A program made the position numbers and the translations under genes. Source: Buxus sempervirens (lineage: Eukaryota; Streptophyta; Magnoliopsida; Buxales; Buxaceae). Taken from it: a DNA stretch of 64,000 nucleotides. The DNA lies in assembly GCA_947561395.2 (NCBI GenBank), contig OX387190.1, forward strand, positions 19,400,858 through 19,464,857. The letters run 5' to 3'. Below the pieces are notes generated by a model. That model made no database searches. It worked only from the letters and a program-made list of their open reading frames with translations, and was not told the origin of the DNA. The number at the start of each line of letters is the position of its first letter. Position 1 is the first letter of the stretch. This document shows positions 55,377 through 64,000 of this stretch, in pieces.

Positions 55377-55757
55377 ATCACCGAGGGCTTAAAAATAGGA
55401 CGAAACAAAGGCTAGGCTCAGTTTATGAAAGAAAGGGTATTAAAGGCCCAAAATTTTACAAGTGTGGATATAGGTCAACCGGATTTACAGTCATGATAAA
55501 TTTACTCATTTTTCCCCAAATTGCATTTTTTTGCATCTTTTTTCACACTTGGCTTTCATTTGCCATTTCCATTGCTTTTCCTCTCTTTTTCTTTTTCTTT
55601 CCTTACTTTGCCCCAATTTGTTTTGCCCCAATTTAAGACTGTAAATCCGGTTTGGGTTTATCAAAGAAACGAACCGGCTCAACTTGGCTAGACTAGGGAT
55701 TAAAATTTTTGAAGGAAATAAAGAAAAATGGCCTCGGATCATTTCCTAGAAATATTC
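55377..55757 (-). other. start of the E- 3' region
   Basis: Reverse complement of about 50754-51135. It runs from the pol stop to a point where the plus-strand LTR abuts it. The antisense-ORF part of this region is not present on this side. Confidence 0.8.
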
Positions 55758-55759
55758 AC

Positions 55760-58700
55760 TCAAGGAAAATACCTTTTTACCGCATCAGAGTTAATGGGCT
55801 CAGGAAGATCTGACCCATCCATTTCTGCTAAGATGAGTGCACCCCCTGACAGTACTTTCTTGACGACATATGGGCATTCCCAATTGGGCTTGAACTTACC
55901 ACGAGGATCTTCCAAAAATGGTAGAATTTTCTTTAGCACTAAGTTTCCTTCTTGGAAAGTTCTGGGCCTCACCTTCTTATTGTAAGCCCGGGCCATTCTC
56001 TTCTGGTACAACTGTCCATGGCAAAGCGCTTTCAACCGCTTTTCTTCTATCAGGTTAAGTTGATCATGTCTCGACTGGACCCATTCGGCTTCTTCTAGTT
56101 CTGCTTCCATGAGCACTCGGAGTGAGGGGATCTCTACTTCCACGGGCAAGACTGCTTCCATCCCATAGACTAGGGAGTACGGGGTTGCCCCAGTTGAAGT
56201 CCGGATCGAGGTTCTGTAGGCATGTAGAGCAAGTGGTAGCATTTCATGCCAATCTTTGTAACTCACTACCATCTTCTGAATGATTTTCTTTATATTCTTG
56301 TTTGCTGCTTCCACTGCCCCATTCATCTTTGGCATGTACGGAGCTGACTTATGATGGGTGATCTGAAACTGCTCACACATTTTCTTCATGTCCTTGTTCT
56401 TAATATTTGAAGCATTGTCTGATACTATGGCATTTGGCAGTCCATAGCGACAAATGATATTGTGCTTCAAAAATTTAATAACATGGTTGCTTGTGATATT
56501 CGCATATGATGCTGCTTCTACCCACTTAGTGAAATAATCAATTGCCACCAAGATGAATCTGTGTCCGTTCGATGCTTTAGGGGAGATCATGCCAATGACA
56601 TCTATGCCCCACATAGAGAAGGGCCAGGGTGATGTCATGTTGTGCAGCTCACCTGGGGGTGCATGCTTGTTATCTGCATATATCTGGCATTGGTGGCACC
56701 TCCTGACATGTATACAGCAATCGTGCTCCATGGTCGTCCAGTAGTATCCTAGCCTCATGATCTTCTTAGCCAGCATGTGCCCACTCATATGGGGCCCACA
56801 GACTCCTCCATGTACAGTCTCAATCAGCCTTTCCGATTCAGCCTTGGCAACACATCTGAGCAGAATGTCGTTATGTGACCTCTTGTACACATGTCCACCA
56901 CTTAGCAGAAATTGACCAGCCAATCTCTGTATTGTCCTCTTCTCAGTAGCAGTGGCATTCTCTGGCAGACTCCGATTATTCAAGAAATTCTTGATATCTT
57001 GAAACCATGGTGTTTCTTCCTCTGGTGCTCCCTCTAGAACGAGACAATAAGCCGGTTCATCTCTAACCTCAATTTCCAGCGGTCTGATGTCTACTCCTTC
57101 TGGTATGCTGACCATTGAAGCCAAGGTTGCTAGAGCATCCGCAAACTGATTCTTGGCCCTTGGCATATAGTTGAAGGAAATTCGAGTGAAATTTGTGCTT
57201 ATTTCTTCCAAATACTGGTGATAGGGGATCAATTTGTGATCCTTTGTTTTCCACTCACCAGTTGTTTGGAAGATGATAAGACTCGAATCCCCGTATACGT
57301 CAAGTTCCTCTACTCCATGATCCATGGCTGCTTGCAATCCATTTATGCATGCCTCATATTCTGCTATGTTATTGGTGCACTGGAATCTCAGCTTTACTGC
57401 AATTGGGATGTGTGAACCATCTGGTTTAACCAAGACTGCCCCTATTCCGTTCCCATTCATGTTGGCGGCCCCATCGAAGAACATCTGCCAAGAACTCTCA
57501 CTGTCCTCCTCTTCAGTGTACAGAATTGCCTCATCTGGGAAGTTGGTCTTCAAGGGTTGATATTCTGGCAGAGGATGTGCAGCCAGGTGATCAGCTATGG
57601 CTTGACCCTTGATCGCCTTCTGGGTGATGTATGTGAGGTCAAACTCGGACAGTAGCAGTTGCCACTTTGCCGTCCTGCCAGTTAATGCCGGTTTCTCAAA
57701 TAAATACTTCAGCGGGTCCATCCGGGATATCAATAGTGTGGAGTGACTAAGGAAATAATGCCTTAGCCTCTGAGTGGCCCACACTAGAGCACAACAAGTC
57801 TTCTCCAATGATGAGTACTTAGCTTCATATTCTGTGAATTTTTTACTCAGATAGTAAATTGCCCTTTCTTTTCTACCAGTCTCATCATGCTGCCCCAAGA
57901 CACATCCCATCGACGTTTCCAACACTGACAAGTACAGGATCAGCGGTCTTCCTGGAGTTGGTGGCACTAGCACAGGTGGGTTCAGCAAATACCTCTTTAT
58001 TGTGTCAAACACCTGCTGGCAGTCCTCATTCCAGACCGTCGGGTTATCCTTCCTTAGAAGTTTGAAAATTGGTTCACAGATAGCAGTGAGCTGTGCTATG
58101 AACCGGCTTATGTATTGAATCCTTCCAAGAAAGCCCCTGACCTCCTTCTCGGTTCTGGGTGCTGGCATTTCAATTATGGCCTTGGCTTTAGCCGGGTCAA
58201 TTTCAATTCCTCTTCGGCTCACTATAAACCCAAGCAACTTTCCTGATGTAGCCCCAAAGACGCACTTAGCTGGGTTAAGCCGTAGACTGTACTTCCTGAG
58301 CCGATCAAACACTTTCTTCAGGTTGATCAAGTGGTCCTCCTCTTTGCAGGATTTGGCAATCATATCGTCCACATAGACCTCCATCTCCTTATGGATCATG
58401 TCATGAAATAGTGCAGTCATGGCCCGCTGGTATGTTGCCCCAGCGTTTTTAAGCCCAAACGGCATGACTGTATAGTGGAATGTGCCCCAAGGTGTGATAA
58501 ATGCTGTTTTTTCTTGATCTTCCTTAGCCATCTTGATCTGATTATATCCTGAGAAACCATCCATGAAGGAAAACAGGCTATATACCGCAGTATTATCGAC
58601 CAGAATGTCGATGTGTGGAAGCGGAAAATCGTCCTTTGGGCTTGCCCTGTTTAAGTCTCTATAATCCACGCACATTCGGACCTTCCCGTCCTTCTTTGGT

Positions 58701-59347
58701 ACCGGCACTATGTTTGCGAGCCACTCACGGTACGTAGAGACTGCCAAAAATCCGGCTTGGAATTGTTTGACCACTTCGTCCTTGACCTTCAAGGTCCACT
58801 CAGGTTTCAATCTTCTCAGCTTCTGCTTAATCGGCTTAACCCCTGGCAAAATTGGCAACTTGTGCACCACCATGTCAGTGTCCAACCCCGGCATGTCCCG
58901 ATATGACCAAGAAAACACATCTTTGTAGTCTGCCAAGAATTGTGACATTTCATTTTTCTGCACATCAGACAAGCATGACCCGATTTTCACAATTTTTTGG
59001 TCCTCTTCGGTCCCAAGATTTATGGATATGGTCTCCTCAATATTATGTTGGACCCCCTTTTCATGACGTTCTAATTGGTATTCAATTTCTTTTGGAACGT
59101 CTTCTTCTTCGACCTCGGTCTCTTCTTCGACCCCCATGAGATCAAAGTCGAGCTCAAGGTCGAAGTCATATTCAACCTGGTCCAATTCGGTCTGATTATA
59201 TGGTTCATAAGTGGTTTGTACCTTTTTGAAAAAATTAAATTTCCTAGAAAAAATAGAAAAATCTTTTTGGGTTTTTTGTGAGCCTTCTAAACATAATTCC
59301 CCTGAAGACGAAGGCCCATTAGAACCTTCAGGGAAATGGCATTCCAC
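55760..59347 (-). CDS. Tat-type pol core of E- (RT, RNase H, second RNase H, integrase)
   Basis: Open frame of 1195 residues with the same domain order as at 47163-50750: RT with YVDD at 325-328, two RNase H domains, integrase with H...H...CHQC, DD35E spacing and GPY-type C terminus; no chromodomain. About 25 residues differ from the plus copy. It overlaps the end of the protease-region frame by one base, in another frame. In Ogre elements this boundary is bridged by splicing, and the CTAG acceptor-like site (about 59244) is kept. The sequence looks whole; activity is unknown. Confidence 0.92.
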   Translation of the reverse strand: MECHFPEGSNGPSSSGELCLEGSQKTQKDFSIFSRKFNFFKKVQTTYEPYNQTELDQVEYDFDLELDFDLMGVEEETEVEEEDVPKEIEYQLERHEKGVQHNIEETISINLGTEEDQKIVKIGSCLSDVQKNEMSQFLADYKDVFSWSYRDMPGLDTDMVVHKLPILPGVKPIKQKLRRLKPEWTLKVKDEVVKQFQAGFLAVSTYREWLANIVPVPKKDGKVRMCVDYRDLNRASPKDDFPLPHIDILVDNTAVYSLFSFMDGFSGYNQIKMAKEDQEKTAFITPWGTFHYTVMPFGLKNAGATYQRAMTALFHDMIHKEMEVYVDDMIAKSCKEEDHLINLKKVFDRLRKYSLRLNPAKCVFGATSGKLLGFIVSRRGIEIDPAKAKAIIEMPAPRTEKEVRGFLGRIQYISRFIAQLTAICEPIFKLLRKDNPTVWNEDCQQVFDTIKRYLLNPPVLVPPTPGRPLILYLSVLETSMGCVLGQHDETGRKERAIYYLSKKFTEYEAKYSSLEKTCCALVWATQRLRHYFLSHSTLLISRMDPLKYLFEKPALTGRTAKWQLLLSEFDLTYITQKAIKGQAIADHLAAHPLPEYQPLKTNFPDEAILYTEEEDSESSWQMFFDGAANMNGNGIGAVLVKPDGSHIPIAVKLRFQCTNNIAEYEACINGLQAAMDHGVEELDVYGDSSLIIFQTTGEWKTKDHKLIPYHQYLEEISTNFTRISFNYMPRAKNQFADALATLASMVSIPEGVDIRPLEIEVRDEPAYCLVLEGAPEEETPWFQDIKNFLNNRSLPENATATEKRTIQRLAGQFLLSGGHVYKRSHNDILLRCVAKAESERLIETVHGGVCGPHMSGHMLAKKIMRLGYYWTTMEHDCCIHVRRCHQCQIYADNKHAPPGELHNMTSPWPFSMWGIDVIGMISPKASNGHRFILVAIDYFTKWVEAASYANITSNHVIKFLKHNIICRYGLPNAIVSDNASNIKNKDMKKMCEQFQITHHKSAPYMPKMNGAVEAANKNIKKIIQKMVVSYKDWHEMLPLALHAYRTSIRTSTGATPYSLVYGMEAVLPVEVEIPSLRVLMEAELEEAEWVQSRHDQLNLIEEKRLKALCHGQLYQKRMARAYNKKVRPRTFQEGNLVLKKILPFLEDPRGKFKPNWECPYVVKKVLSGGALILAEMDGSDLPEPINSDAVKRYFP

Positions 59348-62022
59348 TATTGGAGTTTTTTTTTGGAAGCCGCGTCAGTTTGCCACACAGACGCTGCTTC
59401 AAAAGTAAGGGGAGTTTCCTCCCAATTGTTCAGTACAAAATTTTGGGGAGCAGGGGAAATAGGGAAAGCCTGCTCTTCAAACCCAGAATCCGATGCCATC
59501 ATCACCGGGTGGGTACTGCCCTTTTCTGCTGCGGGGCCCAATCCAGAAATGACCTTGTCTGGAATCTTTACTGCGGCCCAATCAATGAATGGCAGTTCCA
59601 TGTCTGCCCCTGTCTTTTCGCCTTCAGTCATGGCGAAGAATGCACCAACATCTTCAGAAAAGTCCCTCTGCTGCTCGGGCTGTGATCCAGGCCCATCTGC
59701 TGCTCCCAGTATTGGAGATGGGTTATAGGGTTGTAGGGCCGAAACAACGGGCTTTTGAAATGGGTTGACATTGTAGTAGGGAGGTTTTGATTGGTCCATA
59801 GGAGGAGAAATTTGGATTATATAGGAGGGTTTTGGGAAGTTCACCCTCAGATGGGGGAGTTTTCCTCTGCTTCTGCTCTCTCCTTCTTCGTGCTTCATTC
59901 TCCTCCAACCTCTGGGCTTGAAGCCCAACCCTACCCTTGGGACTAGTTTCTTAGCCGTGATTGGCTCCACCATACCCTGCAGATTGATCCCCAGGCCTTT
60001 CCCTGGGTGAAAGTGGTATTTCTCCATCACTTTCTTGACCATCCTTTCTGCAGTGGTCCCCTTTTCCTTCTTTTTCTCACACCCCCCAGGTATGTAATTT
60101 ACCGCCTCAAATTGAAATGAGTGGAATGCAATCTTGTCGACAGTCAAGTCCACATTGATTAATAGTACATCAGGTGACACAATGGGCGGCACCAAGTTTT
60201 TGGCTAGGACTGTTATCACCCTTTGCCCTCTTATGTATTTCACCCTCTGGTGGAGCGTGGATGGTATTGCCCTAGCCGAATGTATCCACGGCCTTCCTAG
60301 GAGCAGATTGAAGGCTGCGGGTATATCCATCACCTCAAATGTGATGTTAAAGATATTCGGCCCAATTGTGACCGGCAGTTCAATCTCCCCTAGGGAGTGG
60401 GTCTTGGAGCTATCAAAAGCCCTCACTATCCGCCCATTTCTTTTGATCCTTGACTGGTCCAGACCCAGCTTGGTAAAAGTGATTAACGGGCAAACGTTTA
60501 ATGCCGACCCGTTGTCAATTAAAACCCGTGCAACCATGGAGCCCTTACAAAGCACAGTGATGTGCAAAGGGTCCACATGATAACACCCACCTGGGCTGAT
60601 CTCACCCTCTGAGAAACTTATCACATTATGTGACAAGATTTGACCAACCATTTTACCAAGCTGGTCTGGATCAATGGTCTGGGATACGTGTGCACTCTGT
60701 AGCACCCTTAACAATGCATCCCTATGCTTTTCAGAATTCAGCAAAAGGCCCAGTATTGAAATCTGGGCCGGGACCTTGTTTAGCTGATCCACAAGATTAA
60801 ATTCACTCTTTTTTATTATTTTTATGAGGTCGGCTGCCTCATTTTCTGCACCCTGGGGGGTGTCTTCTCCCACTTTATTTTTTCCTTTCTGTTTTCTTTT
60901 TTCTTCATTTTCTTTTTTTTCTTTCTCTACTTCTGTCTCTTTTTCTTTCTCTTCACCCCCTGCACATCTCCCTGACCTCGTCATGAGGTTCACCTCCTCC
61001 TGGTTCTGGTCTTTGACCACTGGAACCGTAGCCGTGATTCCCTCGCTGTAATTCCACGGTACAGCGGCCTCAGAATAGGCTAGTTTAGGGATGTTTACCA
61101 CTAATGGCTGGAGTCTGGACCGGGATGTATGGGCCGGTTTAGGGATAGCATGGGCTGGCTGCACATTTACAACCAAGGGTTGAAGTTTGGAATTTGTGGG
61201 GACAGAAGAAGTGATGGAAGCAGTGGTGGGGTCAAGATTGATGACCAATGGAGCCTTAGACGGCTTGGATGGGGAATAAGTGGGTGGACTGCAATTGAAG
61301 ACCAATGGAGGCCTTGCAGTATTTATCTGGGCCATCAGAGAAGAGACCCGGTTTAAGGAGGAGCTTATGTCCTCAGTAGCAAGATTATTTTTTTGGGAGA
61401 CCATGTTGATCTCCTCTTCGTCCTCCTCTGGGAAAAATCGGACCTGGACTGTAGTCCCTACTGGTGCTATAAGCTGTGATGGGTCAAAGGCCCTTCTGGT
61501 GGTGGATATGGCAGTGATGGAGTTGGATGGGCCTGCCCCATTGTGGTACGGCAGAGGGTTCTGCCCAATATCATTTCCCGACGGGGCGGGTGCAGCAGTG
61601 TTGAACACCAAGGCCTTCTGGTCCAACAAATCCTGGACTGCATGCTTCAATACCCAGCAGGTATCAGTAGAGTGCCCCGGTGCACCCATGTGGAAGTCAC
61701 AGGTGACCGATGTGTCAAAATTTCTCCGTTTCAGGGGATTTGGGTTAGGCTCCTTCAGAGTCAAGTATTCCCCTTTCAGCAGGGTTGGCAGTAGTTGGGA
61801 CAGAGATATGGGTAGAGGGGTGAAAACCCGGTTCTTTCTTGCTGTGAACCAGGCATCCCGCTCCTCCTTAGAAAAAGTCCTCCTTGTGTTAGCTGGCACA
61901 GAGGGAGAGAAGTTGACATTCAGCGGGGTCTGGTACGACTGCTGGGCCTGTTGGGCCTTTTGGGGTGCCGAGATGTTGACGTGAAGTGGCTTCTTGGCTG
62001 GAGGAGCCTGGACTAGGTTCAC
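59347..62022 (-). CDS. protease and G-patch region of E-
   Basis: An open stretch of 891 residues. A CHHC knuckle-like CDFHMGAPGHSTDTC (near residue 110) is followed by a Ser/Pro-rich linker with three short repeats of the type KLQPLVVNV, a Lys/Glu stretch (KEKETEVEKEKKENEEKRK), then the aspartic protease VLIDNGSALNVC (near 505) and LLGRPWIH. The G-patch (KYHFHPGKGLGINLQG, near 670) is a likely RNA-binding module known in some plant retroelement proteases. An acidic tail ends it. It directly follows gag in the same frame. The protease would cut the polyprotein during particle maturation. Confidence 0.9.
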   Translation of the reverse strand: MNLVQAPPAKKPLHVNISAPQKAQQAQQSYQTPLNVNFSPSVPANTRRTFSKEERDAWFTARKNRVFTPLPISLSQLLPTLLKGEYLTLKEPNPNPLKRRNFDTSVTCDFHMGAPGHSTDTCWVLKHAVQDLLDQKALVFNTAAPAPSGNDIGQNPLPYHNGAGPSNSITAISTTRRAFDPSQLIAPVGTTVQVRFFPEEDEEEINMVSQKNNLATEDISSSLNRVSSLMAQINTARPPLVFNCSPPTYSPSKPSKAPLVINLDPTTASITSSVPTNSKLQPLVVNVQPAHAIPKPAHTSRSRLQPLVVNIPKLAYSEAAVPWNYSEGITATVPVVKDQNQEEVNLMTRSGRCAGGEEKEKETEVEKEKKENEEKRKQKGKNKVGEDTPQGAENEAADLIKIIKKSEFNLVDQLNKVPAQISILGLLLNSEKHRDALLRVLQSAHVSQTIDPDQLGKMVGQILSHNVISFSEGEISPGGCYHVDPLHITVLCKGSMVARVLIDNGSALNVCPLITFTKLGLDQSRIKRNGRIVRAFDSSKTHSLGEIELPVTIGPNIFNITFEVMDIPAAFNLLLGRPWIHSARAIPSTLHQRVKYIRGQRVITVLAKNLVPPIVSPDVLLINVDLTVDKIAFHSFQFEAVNYIPGGCEKKKEKGTTAERMVKKVMEKYHFHPGKGLGINLQGMVEPITAKKLVPRVGLGFKPRGWRRMKHEEGESRSRGKLPHLRVNFPKPSYIIQISPPMDQSKPPYYNVNPFQKPVVSALQPYNPSPILGAADGPGSQPEQQRDFSEDVGAFFAMTEGEKTGADMELPFIDWAAVKIPDKVISGLGPAAEKGSTHPVMMASDSGFEEQAFPISPAPQNFVLNNWEETPLTFEAASVWQTDAASKKKLQ

Positions 62023-63051
62023 CTACCCCTCCTTTCGGGCCCCTGTCTTTTTAAATCCGGCCCCTTTCTTTTGGGCCATGGAGGCCGAGGAATCAGACTG
62101 CCCAGTTAGAGTAGAGTAGTCTATCAGCCGTCCTGACCTGACCCCTTCCTCGATCTGGTCCGCTACCTGTACCAGGGCTGCAAAGTTGGTGGTGATCTGG
62201 CCCACCAGATGGTTGTAAAAGGGCTGCCCCAGTGTGCCCATAAATGTGGAGATCATCTCCGGCTCTTGCATAGGTGGCTTGACCTGGGAGGCGGCCTCTC
62301 TCCATCTCTTGGCGTACTGCCGTACCGGTTCATCCTTCCCCTTGGTCATCCTCATCATGTCGTACCGGTCCGGCACGATCTCAGAGTTGAACTTGTACTG
62401 GTCCAGGAAAGCATCGGCCAAGTCCTTCCACCTTCTAATCCTTCCATGGTCCACTGTAGCGAACCACCGAAGGGCTGACCCGGTCAGACTCCTCTGGAAG
62501 AGCTGGATCAGTATTCCATCGTCCCGGCCAAACTGGCACAGGGCCCCACAGTATAGTTTCAGATGGCTTAATGGGCAGCCCGTGCCATCAAACTTGTCAA
62601 AATCCGGGCACCTGAACTTAGCCGGTAGACAGACGTCCGGGTACATGCACAGGTCCTCGAAGGTGGTGCCTGCATGGCTGCCTCCCCCCTTCACCTCTTT
62701 CAGCTCTGCCTGGATTCTTTCTATCCTCAGCAGCATTTTCTTTTCCATCTCATCCCTAGCCTTTTCTTTTTCCAGCTCTTTCTCAGACTCTACTGTATTT
62801 TCCCTTATCAGAATGGGCTCAGGGACTGGTTCAGAAATGGGCTCAGGCATGGGCTGAGCCGGAGGCGGTATGTAGGCCTGAGGTGGTGGTGCCTGATGGG
62901 AGGTAGAGGCCTGGTTTTGGGCTTGGGCCTGTTGGGCCTGCGCCGCCAGTAAGTCCCCCAGCATTTTGGCCAGACCGGCCACTTGCTCCTGCAATTGAGT
63001 AAAGTCCTGAGCGGGGACGGTAGCTTGGGCTTGGTTCTCTTCAGTATTCAT
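62023..63051 (-). CDS. gag of E-
   Basis: The start is set at MNTEENQAQATVPAQDFTQL (63051), which is conserved in all three E copies and follows the candidate 3' splice site (63118). Residues 1-60 are Gln/Ala-rich, then comes a Pro-rich run (APPPQAYIPPPAQPMPEPI), a charged helix, and Retrotrans_gag (FRCPDFDKFDGTGCP to GTLGQPFYNHLVGQ). The product would be the structural particle protein. About 343 residues, ordinary for a Tat gag without its knuckle, which lies in the next segment. Confidence 0.88.
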   Translation of the reverse strand: MNTEENQAQATVPAQDFTQLQEQVAGLAKMLGDLLAAQAQQAQAQNQASTSHQAPPPQAYIPPPAQPMPEPISEPVPEPILIRENTVESEKELEKEKARDEMEKKMLLRIERIQAELKEVKGGGSHAGTTFEDLCMYPDVCLPAKFRCPDFDKFDGTGCPLSHLKLYCGALCQFGRDDGILIQLFQRSLTGSALRWFATVDHGRIRRWKDLADAFLDQYKFNSEIVPDRYDMMRMTKGKDEPVRQYAKRWREAASQVKPPMQEPEMISTFMGTLGQPFYNHLVGQITTNFAALVQVADQIEEGVRSGRLIDYSTLTGQSDSSASMAQKKGAGFKKTGARKEG

Positions 63052-63259
63052 GGCTCTTGCTTTGGATCTGGTCACGGGAGCAATGACTGCAAATAAGTGC
63101 ACCTGGGTTAAATGTACCTGAGGAAAAAATGAATAGAACATGTTAGCTTCCATTTAACTTGAGTCACACCCCTATACATGTAAACCAGTAGGTTAGGTGA
63201 ACACCAATCCAGATTTTTCTTTTTCTTTTTTTCTTTTGTTTTTGTTTTTGTTTTTTTTT

Positions 63260-64000
63260 TTTTTTTTTTGATTTTGGAATATTCTAGGGCTTCCAAGGGT
63301 CCCAATTTTTTTTTTTTGATTCGATTGATAAAAATAACCAACCAAGGTTTTCATGGAATATTCTAGGGCTTCCAAGGGTCCCAATTTTTTTTGATTTGAT
63401 TGATAAAAATAACCAAACAAGGTTTTCATGGAATATTCAAGGGCTTCCAAGGGTCCCAATTTTTTTTTGATTTGATTGATAAAAATAACCAACCAAAGGT
63501 GTCTTGAAATATTCTAGGGCTTCCAAGTATCCCACAAATGTTTTGATTTGATTGATAAAAATAACCAACCAAAGGTGTCTTGGAATATTCTAGGGCTTCC
63601 AAGTATCCCACAAATGTTTTGATTTGATTGATAAAAATAACCAACCAAAGGTTTTCATGGAATATTCTAGGGCTTCCAAGGGTCCCAATTTTTTGATTTT
63701 TTTTTTTTTGATTTGATTGATAAAAATAACCAACCAAGGTTTTCATGGAATATTCTAGGGCTTCCAAGGGTCCCAATTTTTTGATTTTTTTTGATTTGAT
63801 TGATAAAAATAACCAACCAAGGTTTTCATGGAATATTCTAGGGCTTCCAAGGGTCCCAATTTTTTGATTTTTTTTTATTTGATTGATAAAAATAACCAAC
63901 CAAGGTTTTCATGGAATATTCTAGGGCTTCCAAGGGTCCCAATTTTTTGATTTTTTTTGATTTGATTGATAAAAATAACCAACCAAGGTTTTCATTTTTT
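63260..64000 (-). repeat. tandem repeats upstream of gag (E-)
   Basis: About ten units of 70-80 bp are the reverse complement of the array at 42290-43255: GATTGATAAAAATAACCAACC, TGGAATATTCTAGGGC, TTCCAAGGGTCCCAA. They continue past the window edge. Two units near 63530-63600 keep the E1-like TATCCCACAAATGTTTTG form. Confidence 0.93.

Larger units (their letters stand above)
55377..64000 (-). mobile_element. E-: young minus-strand Tat element, 3' region to leader
   Basis: On the minus strand, in order from the window edge: leader repeats (64000-63260), gag (63051-62023), protease and G-patch region (62022-59347), pol (59347-55760) and the start of the 3' region (to 55377). The coding frames look whole over the visible part. 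The 5' LTR and primer site lie beyond 64000. Its 3' LTR is probably 37928-40198. Confidence 0.88.

Overview
This window is plant nuclear DNA made up entirely, as far as I can see, of nested LTR retrotransposons. I recognise no host gene, rRNA or tRNA. The evidence for a plant is the set of families: Ty3/gypsy elements of the Tat/Ogre type (two RNase H domains in pol, no chromodomain, tRNA-Arg primer sites, LTRs of 2.3-2.8 kb, an extra plant-mobile-domain-like ORF) and a Ty1/copia element of the SIRE/Maximus type. The depth of nesting suggests a large, repeat-rich seed-plant genome; I cannot name the species.

Layout. (1) 1-6166: the 3' part of an old Tat element, here E0 (pol, 3' region, LTR). 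Its LTR (3667-6166) runs straight into the primer site, leader and gag of a second copy, E1 (to 12936), so E0 and E1 share one LTR. (2) 12937-21192: a different Tat family, E2, inserted in E1: 5' LTR, leader with a sense ORF1, several repeat arrays, and gag. (3) 21193-25524: the 3' part of a minus-strand SIRE-type copia element inside the E2 gag. (4) 25525-26208: part of a minus-strand LTR of family F, followed by a plus-strand F element (26209-37927) with LTR, long repeat leader and gag but no visible pol. (5) 37928-64000: two young sister copies of the E0/E1 superfamily in opposite orientation. The minus copy (E-) supplies the LTR and PPT at 37928-40281 and pol, protease region, gag and leader at 55377-64000. 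The plus copy (E+) fills 40317-55376 between them. Together they form an inverted repeat with arms of at least 8.6 kb.

How the parts work together. Each Tat element has an LTR promoter (TATA box), a tRNA-Arg primer site, a very long leader full of short repeats, gag, a protease and G-patch region, and pol (RT, RNase H, second RNase H, integrase). The E family also has an antisense ORF between pol and the 3' LTR. E2 carries a relative of that ORF in sense orientation ahead of gag. The E- reading frames look whole across the visible part; E0, E1, E2, F and the copia element are broken fossils.

The strongest unexplained signal is a set of arrays of 25-bp dyads repeated with an exact 39-bp period. 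They sit upstream of the LTR TATA box and again in the leader. Their stem sequence differs between families while pairing is kept. Other leaders carry unrelated mini-hairpin arrays that also show paired stem changes.
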